Shown here piece by piece: positions 36,082 through 46,217 of a DNA stretch of 64,000 bases (position 1 is its first letter; each line of letters begins with the position of its first letter). The position numbers were made by a program, and so were the translations under genes. Source of the DNA: Acanthosepion esculentum (lineage: Eukaryota > Mollusca > Cephalopoda > Sepiida > Sepiidae); contig OZ038495.1 in assembly GCA_964036315.1 (NCBI GenBank), positions 26,372,190-26,436,189 on the forward strand, given 5' to 3'. The notes below the pieces were generated by a model. It saw nothing but the letters and a program-made list of their open reading frames with translations. It had not been told where the DNA came from and made no database searches.

Positions 36082-36321
36082 ATGAGAAAGCATACCTTCA
36101 TGGAAATGAAATTGAATGGAGTAAATATGAATGTGCAACTTGATACCGGCAGCTATGTAACGCTGATTCCGAAAAACATTTGGGAAGAAATGGGTGAACC
36201 AAAACTATACAAAAGTCATTTAAAAGTAAGAAAGTTTGTTGTGTCATGCTTAAAGACATTAGGATACTTTGAAGGAACATTTGAAACTATACAAAAGTTA
36301 TTTAAAATTAAGACTGTCTGA
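36082..36321 (+). pseudogene. gypsy aspartic protease fragment
   Basis: An open frame of 79 residues with LDTGS at residues 20-24, the catalytic Asp box of retropepsins, followed by VTLIPKNIWEEMG. It would normally lead into the reverse transcriptase, but the frame ends at 36320 and the RT domain is missing. An aspartic protease of this type releases gag and pol products. It is part of the relic at 35279-38065. Confidence 0.8.
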
Positions 36322-36438
36322 TGTGTCATGCATAAAGACATTAGGATACAATGAAAAAAACAACAATCAGGTATTAAATAGACTAGGGATATCTGGAATG
36401 ACTATTAACAAAATAAATGTGTATTTAATTGTGAAAAA

Positions 36439-36916
36439 ATATTATATCTTCAGTATCTGTCTATATTTCTGAGATGAGGCATTATGTACACTATTTACAT
36501 TATTCGAACTATTGTCCTCATCTTTGTCGCCATATTTATTACAACGTTTCGGCGGTTGTACGTTCCGGCCTTCTTAAGGTGGTTAGAATGTCGAACTGAA
36601 CCCTTTATTTCCAACCACCTGAAGAAGGCCAGAGCGTACAACGGCTTCAGTATCTGTCTATATTTCTGAGATGAAGTATTATGTACACTATTTACATTAT
36701 TCGGATTATTGTCCTCATCTTTGTCGCCATATTTATTACAACGTTTCGGCCGTTGTACGCTCTGGCCTTCTTCAGGTGGTTGGAAATAAAGGGTTCAGTT
36801 CAACATTCCAACCACCTGAAGAAGGCCGAAGCGTACAACGGCCGAAACGTTGTAATAAATATGGCGACAAAGAGGAGGACGATGGTCCGAATAATGTAAA
36901 TAGTATATTATATCTT
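36439..36916. mobile_element. Penelope-like cluster (family 1) with 12-bp target duplication
   Basis: ATATTATATCTT occurs at 36439-36450 and 36905-36916, bracketing 454 bp. Inside are a minus copy (36454-36611), a short plus piece (36612-36645, cut just before the GAAAC box), a second minus copy (36655-36790) and a plus copy (36791-36904). All share the family seen at 25752-26502. The last pair meet head to head at GGTTGGAATAAAGGG-type sequence. The gypsy relic continues on both sides, so this is a later insertion. Confidence 0.75.
36816..36852 (+). ncRNA. Hammerhead-like core motif (family 1)
   Basis: CTGAAGA at 36816-36822, the stem GGCCG/CGGCC, then GAAAC at 36844-36848. It has the same deviations as the copy at 26403-26440. 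The reverse-oriented copy is at 36743-36775. Confidence 0.35.
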
Positions 36917-38080
36917 GTATACCAAATTTTAAAAGACGGAATTTCGCCAGACCCGTGTTTGACATAAAAAATATTTGAGGCATTTCCTCCTATTAATAAA
37001 AAAGAATTAGAATTCTTTTGGGGTTTAGCGAATTTTTATAGTAAATATTTACCCAAATATTCAGAACTAATTGAAGCTTTTGCTAAGTTGACTAATATAC
37101 AACAAACAGCATTTATTAAATTGGAAAATACTCTTGCAAAAAACTCTGTTATTAAGATTTTTTGACCCCCCCCCAATAGGTTGTTACATTAACTACGGAT
37201 GTTGTAAAAAATCCATATTGGGAATCTTAGCCCAAGACGGACACCCAGTGATGTATTTTTCTAGAGCTTAACGTCAACCGAATCTAATTACTCAAATATA
37301 GAAAAAGAGGCTCTAACCTTAGTTTGGAGCACTAGTAGGTCTCAGAATTTGTTATTGGACAGAAAATTCTTATTGAAATCTGAGTATAAGCCCGGAGATT
37401 TCATTTTTAGCCCGAGGAAGGAATTATCGAAAATTACATCTTCCAGAATATTAAGATGGACCATAAATTTAATGGTTTTCGATTTTGATATCGAATATGT
37501 AAAAGGAAATGCTATTCTCCATGCAGATGTATTCTCCAGATTAAATTGTAAAAGGGAACAACAAGACAGCATCTTAGAAAATATGGAAGAAAATATGAAT
37601 TTTTGCAGACGGTAGGAACAGGCGTTCTACCGATACATTGACTTGCCTCTGAAACATTACAGGATCCAATATTAAGGAAAATTGTATCTCAAATAAAAAC
37701 TAATAAATGGAATAATTGTTCAAAAGCTGAAAGGTCATACAGAGAAATTAGACATGAGTTAACTGTAGAAAATGGTGTTGTATGTAATGGAGATTCAGTT
37801 GTACGACCTGAAAAATAAAGAATAGATGTAATGGAAAGTGTGCGTGATGATGTACGTTGCGGAATTAAAGCTACACAGAAACGGTTAAGATTAGAAACAT
37901 GGTAGTCTGGATATGCACGCGATACTGAAAATCGCGTACGCAAGTTTGCTGGAAATGGGCGGAAATCATTTTTTCGTTATAAAAATGCACACATTGCCTA
38001 AAGAGACAGAACCTTGGTCTCGCGTTCATATGGACAACGCACGTTTAATCACCAGGATATGAAATGTAGAAATCTAGATT

Positions 38081-38178
38081 TTAATGTATACTAACTTTAA
38101 GTAACTTTAATGTATACTAACTTTAAGTAACTTTAATGTATACTAACTTTAAGTAACTTTAATGTATACTAACTTTAT
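38081..38178. repeat. 26-bp tandem repeat, four units
   Basis: TTTAATGTATACTAACTTTA recurs at 26-bp spacing (AATGTATA at 38083, 38109, 38135, 38161). Confidence 0.95.
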
Positions 38179-38671
38179 AAGTAATGAATAAAATCATGAT
38201 ACGTAGTTTGCAAGACGGACATTAGTAAGGCAGGAAAATGCATGTGTGAAACAAAAGTATTATAGCAGAGAGGAGGAGTGAAGAAGAGAGTGAGAGAAGA
38301 GGGAAGTAGAAAGGGGGAGTATGAGGGATGGGGAGTGACAAAGAGAGAAGAAAACGAAAGTCTGAAAGAAGAGGTATTGTCACGTGTTTATCACGTAACG
38401 ATTTTCGTAACCATGACACCATTTTGAAAAAGAACTTTTCTTGCATATTTGCACATATATTGTCATTAAGGAACGTAATAAAGCAGTTTTTATTAATCAC
38501 CCCATATGTACTTGCACCATAAGAAACTTTAACATTTTGTTTTCCATATATAAATGAAGTGGTGCTAAAGAGCCATCGGTTTGATCTACGTTTCCAAATT
38601 TGATCAAACATCATAATTTAGTTGGCAAGGGCTTGGTGGTCTTAGTCGAGCCCAGAAGGATTTCGTTAAAC

Positions 38672-38790
<119 letters not shown>

Positions 38791-38799
38791 TTTACGAAA

Positions 38800-39042
38800 A
38801 ACTAGGTAATCCGTATGGGTAGACCCAAGGAGGATAAAATCCAGAGAGCTCAATGTAAATCGGAGCTAATAATTTAAATAAAAATAAAAACAGACGATCA
38901 TCAGACTTTACTTCCAAAGGTTGAAACGAAAATTTTCGTTTCAACCTTTGGAAGTAAAGTCTGATGATCCGTGGTCCTTTGAAAGGGCTGTGGTGAAATA
39001 ATTTATTACATGGAACCTTAAAGTCGTCTGTTTTTATTTTTA

Positions 39043-39055
<13 letters not shown>
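38800..39055. mobile_element. Head-to-head Penelope-like pair (family 2) with 37-bp perfect palindrome
   Basis: A minus copy (about 38800-38932) meets a plus copy (38933-39055) at a spacerless palindrome, arms 38896-38932 and 38933-38969. Outer parts also pair (TTTAAATAAAAATAAAAACAGACGA against TCGTCTGTTTTTATTTTTATTT, about 22 nt). The minus copy contains CCAAGGAGGATAAAATCCAG and AGAGCTCAATGT, related to the family 3 text at 62709-62780. A third family 2 copy lies at 63065-63127. Confidence 0.65.
38961..39000 (+). ncRNA. Hammerhead-like CTGATGA-stem-GAAA module (family 2)
   Basis: CTGATGA (38961-38967), then CCGTGGTCC and GGGCTGTGG which pair along 9 positions (several G-U), loop TTTGAAA, then GAAA at 38995-38998. 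A U-U mismatch sits where the canonical stem II starts. No stem III or cleavage triplet could be settled by eye. Confidence 0.35.

Positions 39056-39082
<27 letters not shown>
39050..39082. repeat. (TA)n microsatellite
   Basis: TA tract closing the Penelope-like pair on the right. Confidence 0.97.
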
Positions 39083-39085
<3 letters not shown>

Positions 39086-39620
39086 TGTGCATGCGAAAAA
39101 ACAAAATCACAGAAACAGTTGCTCTATTAATGTGTAGGATGTTTTACATAATATCTGTAAATTACAATAGATTACATGCCATTGTTACAATAGTTTTATG
39201 GATTTTAAAGTGACAATAGTTTTATGGATTTTACTGGTTTTAAATAAATTTCAGTAAACACTGTCGTTTTATGACAGTTGTCCCTTATCCAAGTAAAATG
39301 CAACGTTTTCTGTGCAGATAAATAAGAAAGTATAAAAATGTAAAAAAAATCAGATACTTTCGAAAATCGAATTGTGTTTTTCTTACCCCTTTTGAGGTCA
39401 TTCTATAAAATCTTGAACACATGCTCAAACAGTAACTATAACAGCTGTAAATATTATCTATTTAAGGATTGTATTATTTCTCATGAAAGATTAGATATTG
39501 CGTAAACATGTTTTCTCTCCGTGTCTGAGTCTGGTGTCTATTCATATTTGACATCTTAATTGGTTTGATGTTGAAAATATTTGGTCATCAGACAATAAAT
39601 TTGAAATAAACATGAAAATC

Positions 39621-40605
39621 TTTCTTCTTTTATGTCCCCTCGGAACGTAGGCGATCATGGCCCTCCACATTTTCCTGTCCCTTGTAGTTCTCAATAAGTT
39701 TTGTCTTTTTGTTATTTCTCTCAGACCGGGTTCTGCCATCCACTTTCTCAAGCCCGTTAAGTATGTCACGCATTGCTTTTCCTTGTCGTTCTTTTCCTCT
39801 GTCCGCCATGTGAGTATCAGATTTTCCAAGCCCTCCTTTCTCATTACGTGTCTCAGAAATTTCAGATGCCTCGTCCTGATGTTAAGTATGTTTCCTCTTT
39901 GTTTGCATCTTCTCCAAAACTTCATCGTTGCTCACATGTTCGGTCCATGGTATCCTTAGCATCCTTCTGTAGAGCCGTACCTCCGTTGCCTCGTGTCTCT
40001 TCTTCCTCTTTGGCGAGCCCGTCCAACATTCACTGCCGTAAATGAGGACAGATATCACGTAGCAGTTCCGTACTATTTTCTTTTTATGCCAACGAAATCC
40101 TCCTGTCTCCTGTCTCATAATACTCTGTCTAGCTTTTGGAATGCGTCTTTGGCCATCCCAATACGTCTTCGGACCTCAGCGTCGCACTTACCGTCCTCTG
40201 TCAAAACACTTCCCATATATTTAAATTTCCCCACCTGCTTGATTTTAGTGTCGTCGACCTGTAAATCGCATTTCGGGCTCATCTTTTTGCTAATGAACAT
40301 GCATTCTGTCTTCTTGTAGTTTATGCTTAGTCCCTTCTTCTTGCTTTCCTTCGCTACTTTCTGTAGAATGTTTTGTAGTTTCCTTTCTGTGTCTGCTATC
40401 AGCACTGTGTCATCTGCGTATCTTATTTTGTTAAGATTGTGGCCGCCAATGATGTATCCTGGTAGGATCTTCAGTTCTCTCATAACTGCTTCGCTGTATA
40501 GGCTGAGTAAGTCTGGTGAGAAGATATATCCTTGCCTTACGCCCCTTTCTATTTTTGTATACCTGCTGAACTCATTTTTTTATCTTCATGCTGGCGGTTT
40601 TCTGA
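39621..40605 (-). mobile_element. LINE copy B (endonuclease-RT family), 3' half
   Basis: The minus strand reads RT palm and thumb. ELKILPGYIIGGHNLNKIRY and the intact YADDTVLIAD box lie near 40400-40440, then GLSINYKKTECMFISKKMS and KYMGSVLTEDGKCDAEVRRR. AKDAFQKLDRVL ends the frame 40115-40483. The next frame (39882-40118) has SVLIYGSECWTGSP and YRRMLRIPWTEHVSN. The last frame (39655-39925) has KFLRHVMRKEGLENLILTW and RDRKMWRAMIAYVPRG. The 3' end is ACATAAAAGAAGAAAG at 39621. The upstream border near 40605 is 5' truncated. The duplicate at 43042 lacks this insertion. It is the best preserved copy of the family here but still has frameshifts. Confidence 0.88.
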
Positions 40606-40884
40606 AAAAACTAAAACTAAATAAAATTCATTCATTGTGTTTTTCATAACAGACATTCCATTATAGTTTTGAATACCTGGCAAGCGTCACACCTCGTTTC
40701 CGAAACAAAATAAAAAAAAATGCTTTTTTAACCAAAAGGTTTCGCTCGGTAGAATGTAGACTTTTATGTAGATTTTATACTGCATTTGTTCGTTGATTTA
40801 TTGTTTTTGATAACTAGTAGATCTGTTACAGTTTTACTGTAGTTTCAGGATCGTTTCCTCAAAGTTGATACGACTAATGGGTAA

Positions 40885-41110
40885 AATTTTTGGTCATTTG
40901 CTCTAGGTATCATCAAGTACAAGAAAAAAAAAATTAACTATTGGTAGGTTTCGCAAAGTCACTTTGAAAACGTGACTAGGGGGAATCCAGTACAATCCAT
41001 GGAATAGTGGCGATTTCAGAGGGTACTTAGGTGCAACCAGGCATTTTGAACAATTATGAGCAATGTCTTCTAGTTGTTTGTCCATGTTTGGCCAATAAAC
41101 ATAATTTTAT
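40885..41110 (-). mobile_element. gypsy integrase zinc-binding domain fragment
   Basis: The minus-strand frame 40903-41090 reads VYWPNMDKQLEDIAHNCSKC and then APKYPLKSPLFHG..WIPPSHVF. The CxxC half of an HHCC integrase domain and the linker toward the catalytic core are recognisable; the His pair and the core itself are missing. It is an isolated relic with no LTR nearby. Confidence 0.75.
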
Positions 41111-42410
41111 ATATTTCTTCATTTATCGATTTGATAAAGCGGAGCGAAAAAGAGATGAAGCGCAAACTCTAGTTTTAGGATGTAAAAATAAAGTTGATTA
41201 AAATGGTTATCACGTGATCAAGATGGCGGATACATATCAGTGGGAAAAGATAGAAAGCAAAGTTGGAATATACAAATATCGAATTTTGATTAAAAATCGC
41301 ACACGGGATCGCCATTTTTTTTTAATAGTCTTTCCTCTGCACCATTTTTCTAAATTCTTCTGTCTCTTTATTTTTCCTTTTGAATGATCTCCTATTTCTT
41401 TCTTTATACTTGAGTCTCCTCCATGTCCTTCCTATTTTTCCACATGTCTTTTATGTATTCTGCTATATGATCTTAGAGAAAAGATTTACGACGAAATCAT
41501 AGCATCTGCCCTGTCAGACCATTATTAGCATTTTCTTTCACTTTAAATGTCAGATTTCTCTTTTACTCTGTCCCAGGATGTCTTCGAATTTGATTGCAGG
41601 TAACCATAAAAAGTATGAGATAAAAGTTTTCAGACAGCATGTCTGTAAAATGTTTAAGTGATAAACGAAGTAATGGGATCCAAATTTGCAAGTTGATATT
41701 TTTACACTTCAATTCAGGTGTACCAGTACGTTCAACAGAAGAATGGTAAAACTATTTTCGTTTCTATCTTCATAAATTATGGTTAGATTCTTAGAAGACA
41801 ATGTATGAAACGTCTTTCTCAATACTATAGAATATATTAGAATGCATATCGTATCGTGTGAATTATTCGGTCATGCTCTTGGATATTAACAAATATTTCA
41901 ATTCGCCTATAATAATGTTGCATTTCTATGTTTATTTCTACGTAAGTTTATTTTTATTTCAGAATATTTAATTTATTATCTATTTTTCTCATATATTAAT
42001 CTATTTATCTTTATGAAGTTTTGTTAATGTAAAATAGAATCATTTTCTGACTTGATTAGATGCAATAATTTTAACTGAAATAACATTCCCGTACCAAATA
42101 GACTCTTTTGAAAATAATTGATACAGAATAAAATAAACACACCCCGTAAATTGTATTTGCTTTAGATGTTTATGAAGGGTGACTGATAGGTAAAGTCGAC
42201 TATCGCTTAGTGTCGATAATAATGGAAATAGAAACATTTTTGAACGTACATTTGGTTTTATATAAGGTGTTGTTCGAACGTACAGGATAATTGTTGTAAT
42301 AATCGAAAGTTACTTATTATTATTATGACATCAAAGACCTATTAATTAAAAAGAGTATGAATAAAACTAATAGATAATGTCAAAATGAATAATTTATTCA
42401 ATGTGATTTC
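41111..42410. other. Unassigned AT-rich stretch
   Basis: The string TCACGTGATCAAGATGGCGG near 41209-41228 recalls LTR-type sequence seen near other elements (TCACGTGATC at 44640), but no second LTR copy was found. Otherwise nothing recognised. Confidence 0.4.
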
Positions 42411-42600
42411 CGTTCTTTTATTAATCATGCTATATGTACTTGTACCATAAGAAATTTCAACATTTTATTTTCCATATATAAATGAGATGGTGTTAAAAAG
42501 CCATCGGCTTGATCTATGTTTCCAAATTTGACCAAACATCATAATTTAGTTGGCAAGGGCTTATTGGCCTTAGTCGAGTCCAGAATTTTTGTTACCCTTC

Positions 42601-42677
<77 letters not shown>

Positions 42678-43262
42678 AGTGTGTGTGTGCGCGGAAAAAA
42701 CAAAATCGCAGAAATATTTGCACTTGTTTTCTGTGCAGATAAATAAGAAAGTATAAAAATGTAAAAAAAATCAGATACTTTCGAAAATCGAATTGTGTTT
42801 TTCTTACCCCTTTTGAGGTCATTCTATAAAATCTTGAACACATGCTCAAACAGTAACTATAACAGCTGTAAATATTATCTATTTAAGGATTGTATTATTT
42901 CTCATGAAAGATTAGATATTGCGTAAACATGTTTTCTCTCCGTGTCTGAGTCTGGTGTCTATTCATATTTGACATCTTAATTGGTTTGATGTTGAAAATA
43001 TTTGGTCATCAGACAATAAATTTGAAATAAACATGAAAATCTAAATAAGAAATTGAAAATAAATAAAATCCATTCCTTGTGCTTTTCATAACAGACATTC
43101 TGTTATAGTTTTAAATAACTAGCAAGCGTTATACCTGGTTTCCGAGACAATAAAAACTATTTTTTTTAGCAAAACTGTTTCGTTTGGTAGAACGTAGAAT
43201 GTGTATAAATTCGTATTATACTGTATTTTTTAGTTGATTCAATGTTTTTGACGGATAGGGGT
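42411..43262. repeat. Segmental duplication copy 2 (partner 38483-40830)
   Basis: It aligns with copy 1 but lacks the Penelope-like pair and the LINE, so it shows both empty sites. It contains a (TA)n tract at 42603-42674. The part 42727-43042 is, by eye, identical to 39306-39621. Confidence 0.85.
42603..42674. repeat. (TA)n microsatellite
   Basis: TA tract of about 72 bp. Confidence 0.98.
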
Positions 43263-43669
43263 GGGCACTTGTGTTATCATTGGACGTAGAAAGAAACGGG
43301 AATTAAATTCCAAACGGTATTGGTCGTTTACAAACCTGGATATCTTTATGGCAATATTAAAATTCGTAAATTATATTACAAATTACATACCAATTACCAA
43401 AAGCATTGAATCAACTATAAAATAAACACCCTAAAATAATTGCTTGATAATCGCTTATTGTTTTAATAGTGGACAATGGAACTTATACTAAGTTAAAACT
43501 TAATCATTTTTCTTCACTTTACCAACTCTGCGGGCTAAATGTTTGTGGGTCAAACAGATTGTTGGAGGGGTCTCTTTCTCTCTATATATTTATATTGGGT
43601 AAGTATTTCACAGTCGAAATGTCGGTGACTAAACCGACTACTCTACTCCAAGTTTTTGCGACTGAAGCG

Positions 43670-44364
43670 GCTTGTTAGCGAGCCAGTATGACGAAAAATA
43701 CGACCTAACAAAGGGTAGAAGAACCCTCGATGAGTTAACGGCCAGCTAACTAGAGGTGGTGCCTCCATAAACCACAGTGGAGAGGCTAACGGGAAACCAC
43801 TCCACTGATAATCTAAAGATATATCATGGCTAATAACACACACAATATGAAACCTAACGGCGTGAAGGGGGTTAAGTCTATGGGAATTAACTCCTCGCAC
43901 GGTAAGGACCGACATGTGCAACAGGTGCTACCTGACCGTCATCCAGCAACTGTTAGCATAAACGGCGTAAAGGAGGTCAAATTCCTCGGAACCTATCCCT
44001 CGCCCTGAAAGGAGCGACATGAGCGACAGGTAGTGACACCTGTCGCTCATGTCGCTCCTTATATTGCAATTGCTCGCAGCAGACAAAAAATAACTTTCGG
44101 GACATGGAGAGTTCAGACGTTGAACAACTGCGGCCAGTTAGTGTAATGTAAGAGGCTGAAAATCAACATCTTAGGCGCATGTGAAACTAGATGACCAAAC
44201 AACGGAGATTTTGTCAGTGACAATCACTGGATTATTTATGCAGGCGGAGAGAAAAATGATAAAGGAGTAGGATTGATACTAGATCAAGAATTCAAGAAAT
44301 GCGTTCTGGGATACTACCAATTATCCGAAAGAATTCTGATAGTCAAGCTGAAAGGAAAGCCTTT
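43670..44364 (+). mobile_element. LINE copy C, left part: 5' UTR and start of endonuclease domain
   Basis: The region from 44065 reads as the start of an AP-endonuclease domain: SRQKITFGTWRVQTLNNCGQ, LKINILGACETR, NNGDFVSDNHWIIYAGGEK and NDKGVGLILDQEF. It ends LVKLKGKPF at 44364. The GACETR segment holds the catalytic Glu of EEP-type endonucleases (E of ACE). Upstream, 43670-44060 looks like the 5' UTR and an N-terminal frame (43826-44008) with no known domain. The reading continues at 48514 on the other side of the LTR retrotransposon. Confidence 0.82.
44011..44058. repeat. 21-bp perfect palindromic hairpin in LINE 5' region
   Basis: GGAGCGACATGAGCGACAGG plus T (44011-44031) pairs perfectly with 44038-44058 around a 6-nt loop. 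It lies immediately upstream of the endonuclease reading frame and could form a stable RNA stem ahead of it. Confidence 0.9.
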
Positions 44365-44742
44365 TTTTCTGTGATGTTAACGAACAGTCGTTGCCACTTC
44401 TGTAATGTCAATACTCGTTGTCACTTTCGTAACGGTCGTTCTAGTAGAGACTTTGTAATCGCAGATACAACTATAGTAACGCCGTTGAACAATACTGGTG
44501 TCAGACGCCTTCGAATAACACACTGCACTAATAATAATTCTTGCTCGAATAGATAAGCACCGAATAGTGATCCGAATAGTAATCCGTATAGTGATCACTT
44601 AGACACCACACTAATTCCCATGTACACATTTCCTTTACCATCACGTGATCTACTTATTCAAAATGGGATCACCTGTATTTGCTCTCTGGTGATGTGTATT
44701 CAAACTCCAGTGTCGGCAGCGATACTTTATTCCTATATCGCA
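44365..44742 (-). repeat. 3' LTR of the gypsy element
   Basis: About 378 bp. It shares AGAGACTTTGTAATCGCAGA, GTAACGCCGTTGAACAATAC, TATTCAAAATGGGATCACC and CAGTGTCGGCAGCGA with 48129-48513. The inner border is the polypurine tract at 44743-44753; the outer border is the CCTTT duplication. Confidence 0.92.
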
Positions 44743-44753
44743 CCTCCCCTTTG
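44743..44753 (-). promoter_or_regulatory. Polypurine tract of the gypsy element
   Basis: The plus strand reads CCTCCCCTTT, so the minus strand reads AAAGGGGAGG immediately before the 3' LTR. This is the expected second-strand primer of an LTR retrotransposon. Confidence 0.85.
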
Positions 44754-44872
44754 AGATGACTTCCGCTGGAGTCTATACTTCTTAAGCTTCGGTTCAATAG
44801 TTAGGCATTCTTTTTCTTTTGCCATAAACCCTTGGCTCAACAATTTCTGATGGCGTTGGTACGTTAAACATG

Positions 44873-45250
44873 TCATACAGAATTTCCATCGGTACCTCTT
44901 TTCGGGAATTTTTTAAAATCAGTGAATCTCCGTTTTAACTGATTAAGGTGTCGCTTATGTTCCCACCTTTGTCCCTGTACCATGGATGTCACTTTGCCGA
45001 TCCGGTTTTTTATAACGCCATCTTCCCAGAATTCCTTTTCGCGCTGATACATCTTAAAAAATACCTTATCTCCAGGTTTAAAGTATTTACATATATTGTT
45101 ATTTCTTGACGTTCTCACCTTGCGTTCTGATAATAACTTATTGTAAACAGACCTAATCTTCCTGGCGAACATCAACTCTTCAGGCAATATTCCAGACACG
45201 GTGTTCGGGTTTGGTGTTATTCTGTAAACACTCAGAAATTGCTGAATCAT
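44873..45250 (-). pseudogene. gypsy integrase C-terminal domain
   Basis: 125 open residues: IQQFLSVYRITPNPNTVSG, PEELMFARKIRSVYNKLL, then FKPGDKVFFKMYQ and EFWEDGVIKNRIGKVTSMVQ, ending HKRHLNQLKRRF. This is the integrase core end and the SH3-like C-terminal domain, which contributes DNA binding. It follows 45250-45756 directly but in another frame. Confidence 0.85.
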
Positions 45251-45756
45251 TACTTCATCTGACTCCTCTCCCTCCGACTTTTTAGTGCCCTTTTAAACGT
45301 ATCGATAAACCGTTTCGCTTCTCCGTTTGATCTTAGGTGATGACGGGGAGTTGTAATATGTTCTATTGATAATGATTTGCAAAAAAAATTTAATTCACTA
45401 GGCGTGAATTGAGTCGCGGTAGTCAGTATTCTACATTTTAATATTTCTGGCCATTTAGTGTAACTATCAACTACTACTAGATAGTAGGCTCCGTTTGACA
45501 GTCCTGCCAAGTCTATATGTATTCTGGACATATCGGTTTTCGGCCAAGGTTGAACTTTGACAGGCAGTGACTTCGCTGCCAGGTCACAACCTCTGCATGA
45601 TTTCACTAAATTTTCGATATCTTGATCCATTTTTGCCCAGTAAGCATAACACCTCATTAAGGATTTAATTCTAGAAATTCCTGGATGTCCTCTGTGAAAT
45701 TCTTTTAACATATGTCTTTGCAACGATGCTGGTATCATCACTCTCTCTGCGTACAT
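45250..45756 (-). pseudogene. gypsy integrase, zinc domain and damaged catalytic core
   Basis: Residues 18-57 carry the HHCC zinc domain (FHRGHPG, CYAYWAKMDQDIENLVKSC, RGC). The first catalytic Asp is in MSRIHIDLAG and is followed by YYLVVVDSYTKWPE. The core then jumps from ILTTAT to QFTPSELNFF, so about 25 residues that carry the second catalytic Asp (normally before QFTS) are missing. The last box is RSNGEAKRFIDTF where the family has GxAER, so the catalytic Glu is Lys. The enzyme would be inactive. Confidence 0.9.
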
Positions 45757-46217
45757 AAGTACAACATTATATAATGAAAATGCATTCTTTCCAATAGTAT
45801 TTTTCCTTTAGATCTTAATTTCTCCTTCATTTTCATTATAAAGACGTCTTTTTCAGCCTTAATTTCTATTTTCTCCAATGTTATGGGCAGTTCTCTTACA
45901 GTATTGTATAATACGTTATTAATTTCATTTTTGGCTCTTATCGCCGTAATTACTGTGTCATCAAGTGGTTCACAGAATCTTGGTATTAGTCTAGACACTC
46001 TGTCTGCATGCCTTTATTTTTTGGATGGTGAAAATTCCATTTTATAATTATAATTCAAAAGGATAGTTCCCCAGCGCTGTAGTCTATTCGCTGTATGTGT
46101 GGGAACACCCTTTTTTGATCCATATGTAGACAATAATGGACGATGGCCTGTCTGTAGTATAAATTCTCTACCATGTATAAATTTGTGAAACGTTTTTATG
46201 GCAAATATGATGGCCAA
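45738..46217 (-). pseudogene. gypsy RNase H and linker
   Basis: The frame 46014-46217 reads IIFAIKTFHKFIHGREFILQ, TGHRPLLS (normally TDH, the Asp changed to Gly) and RLQRWGTILLNYNYKMEF. The frame 45738-45998 is the linker to integrase (LIPRFCEPLDDTVITAIRA, ELPITLEKIEIKAEKD). RNase H would remove the RNA template. The Asp to Gly change affects a residue conserved in the family. Confidence 0.85.

Larger units (their letters stand above)
35279..38065 (+). mobile_element. Ty3/gypsy-type LTR retrotransposon internal relic (gag to integrase start)
   Basis: Gag is readable from about 35335 to 35770 (NQMKEIIPRNIHPRKR, PSKQECEEPIMKFLHQLQ, IEEELMQLRLLAGM). A decayed zinc-knuckle region follows near 35940-36000. 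The protease frame 36082-36320 has VQLDTGSYVTLIP. A Penelope-like cluster interrupts at 36451-36904. The RT fingers and palm are absent. RT connection and RNase H resume at 36917 (PINKKELEFFWGLANFYSKY, SNYSNIEKEALTLVWSTSR, LKSEYKPGDFIF, RILRWTINLMVFDFD). The integrase N-terminal part is at about 37620-38040 (DDVRCGIKATQKRLRLETW). No LTRs were found. Stops and frameshifts are numerous. Confidence 0.85.
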
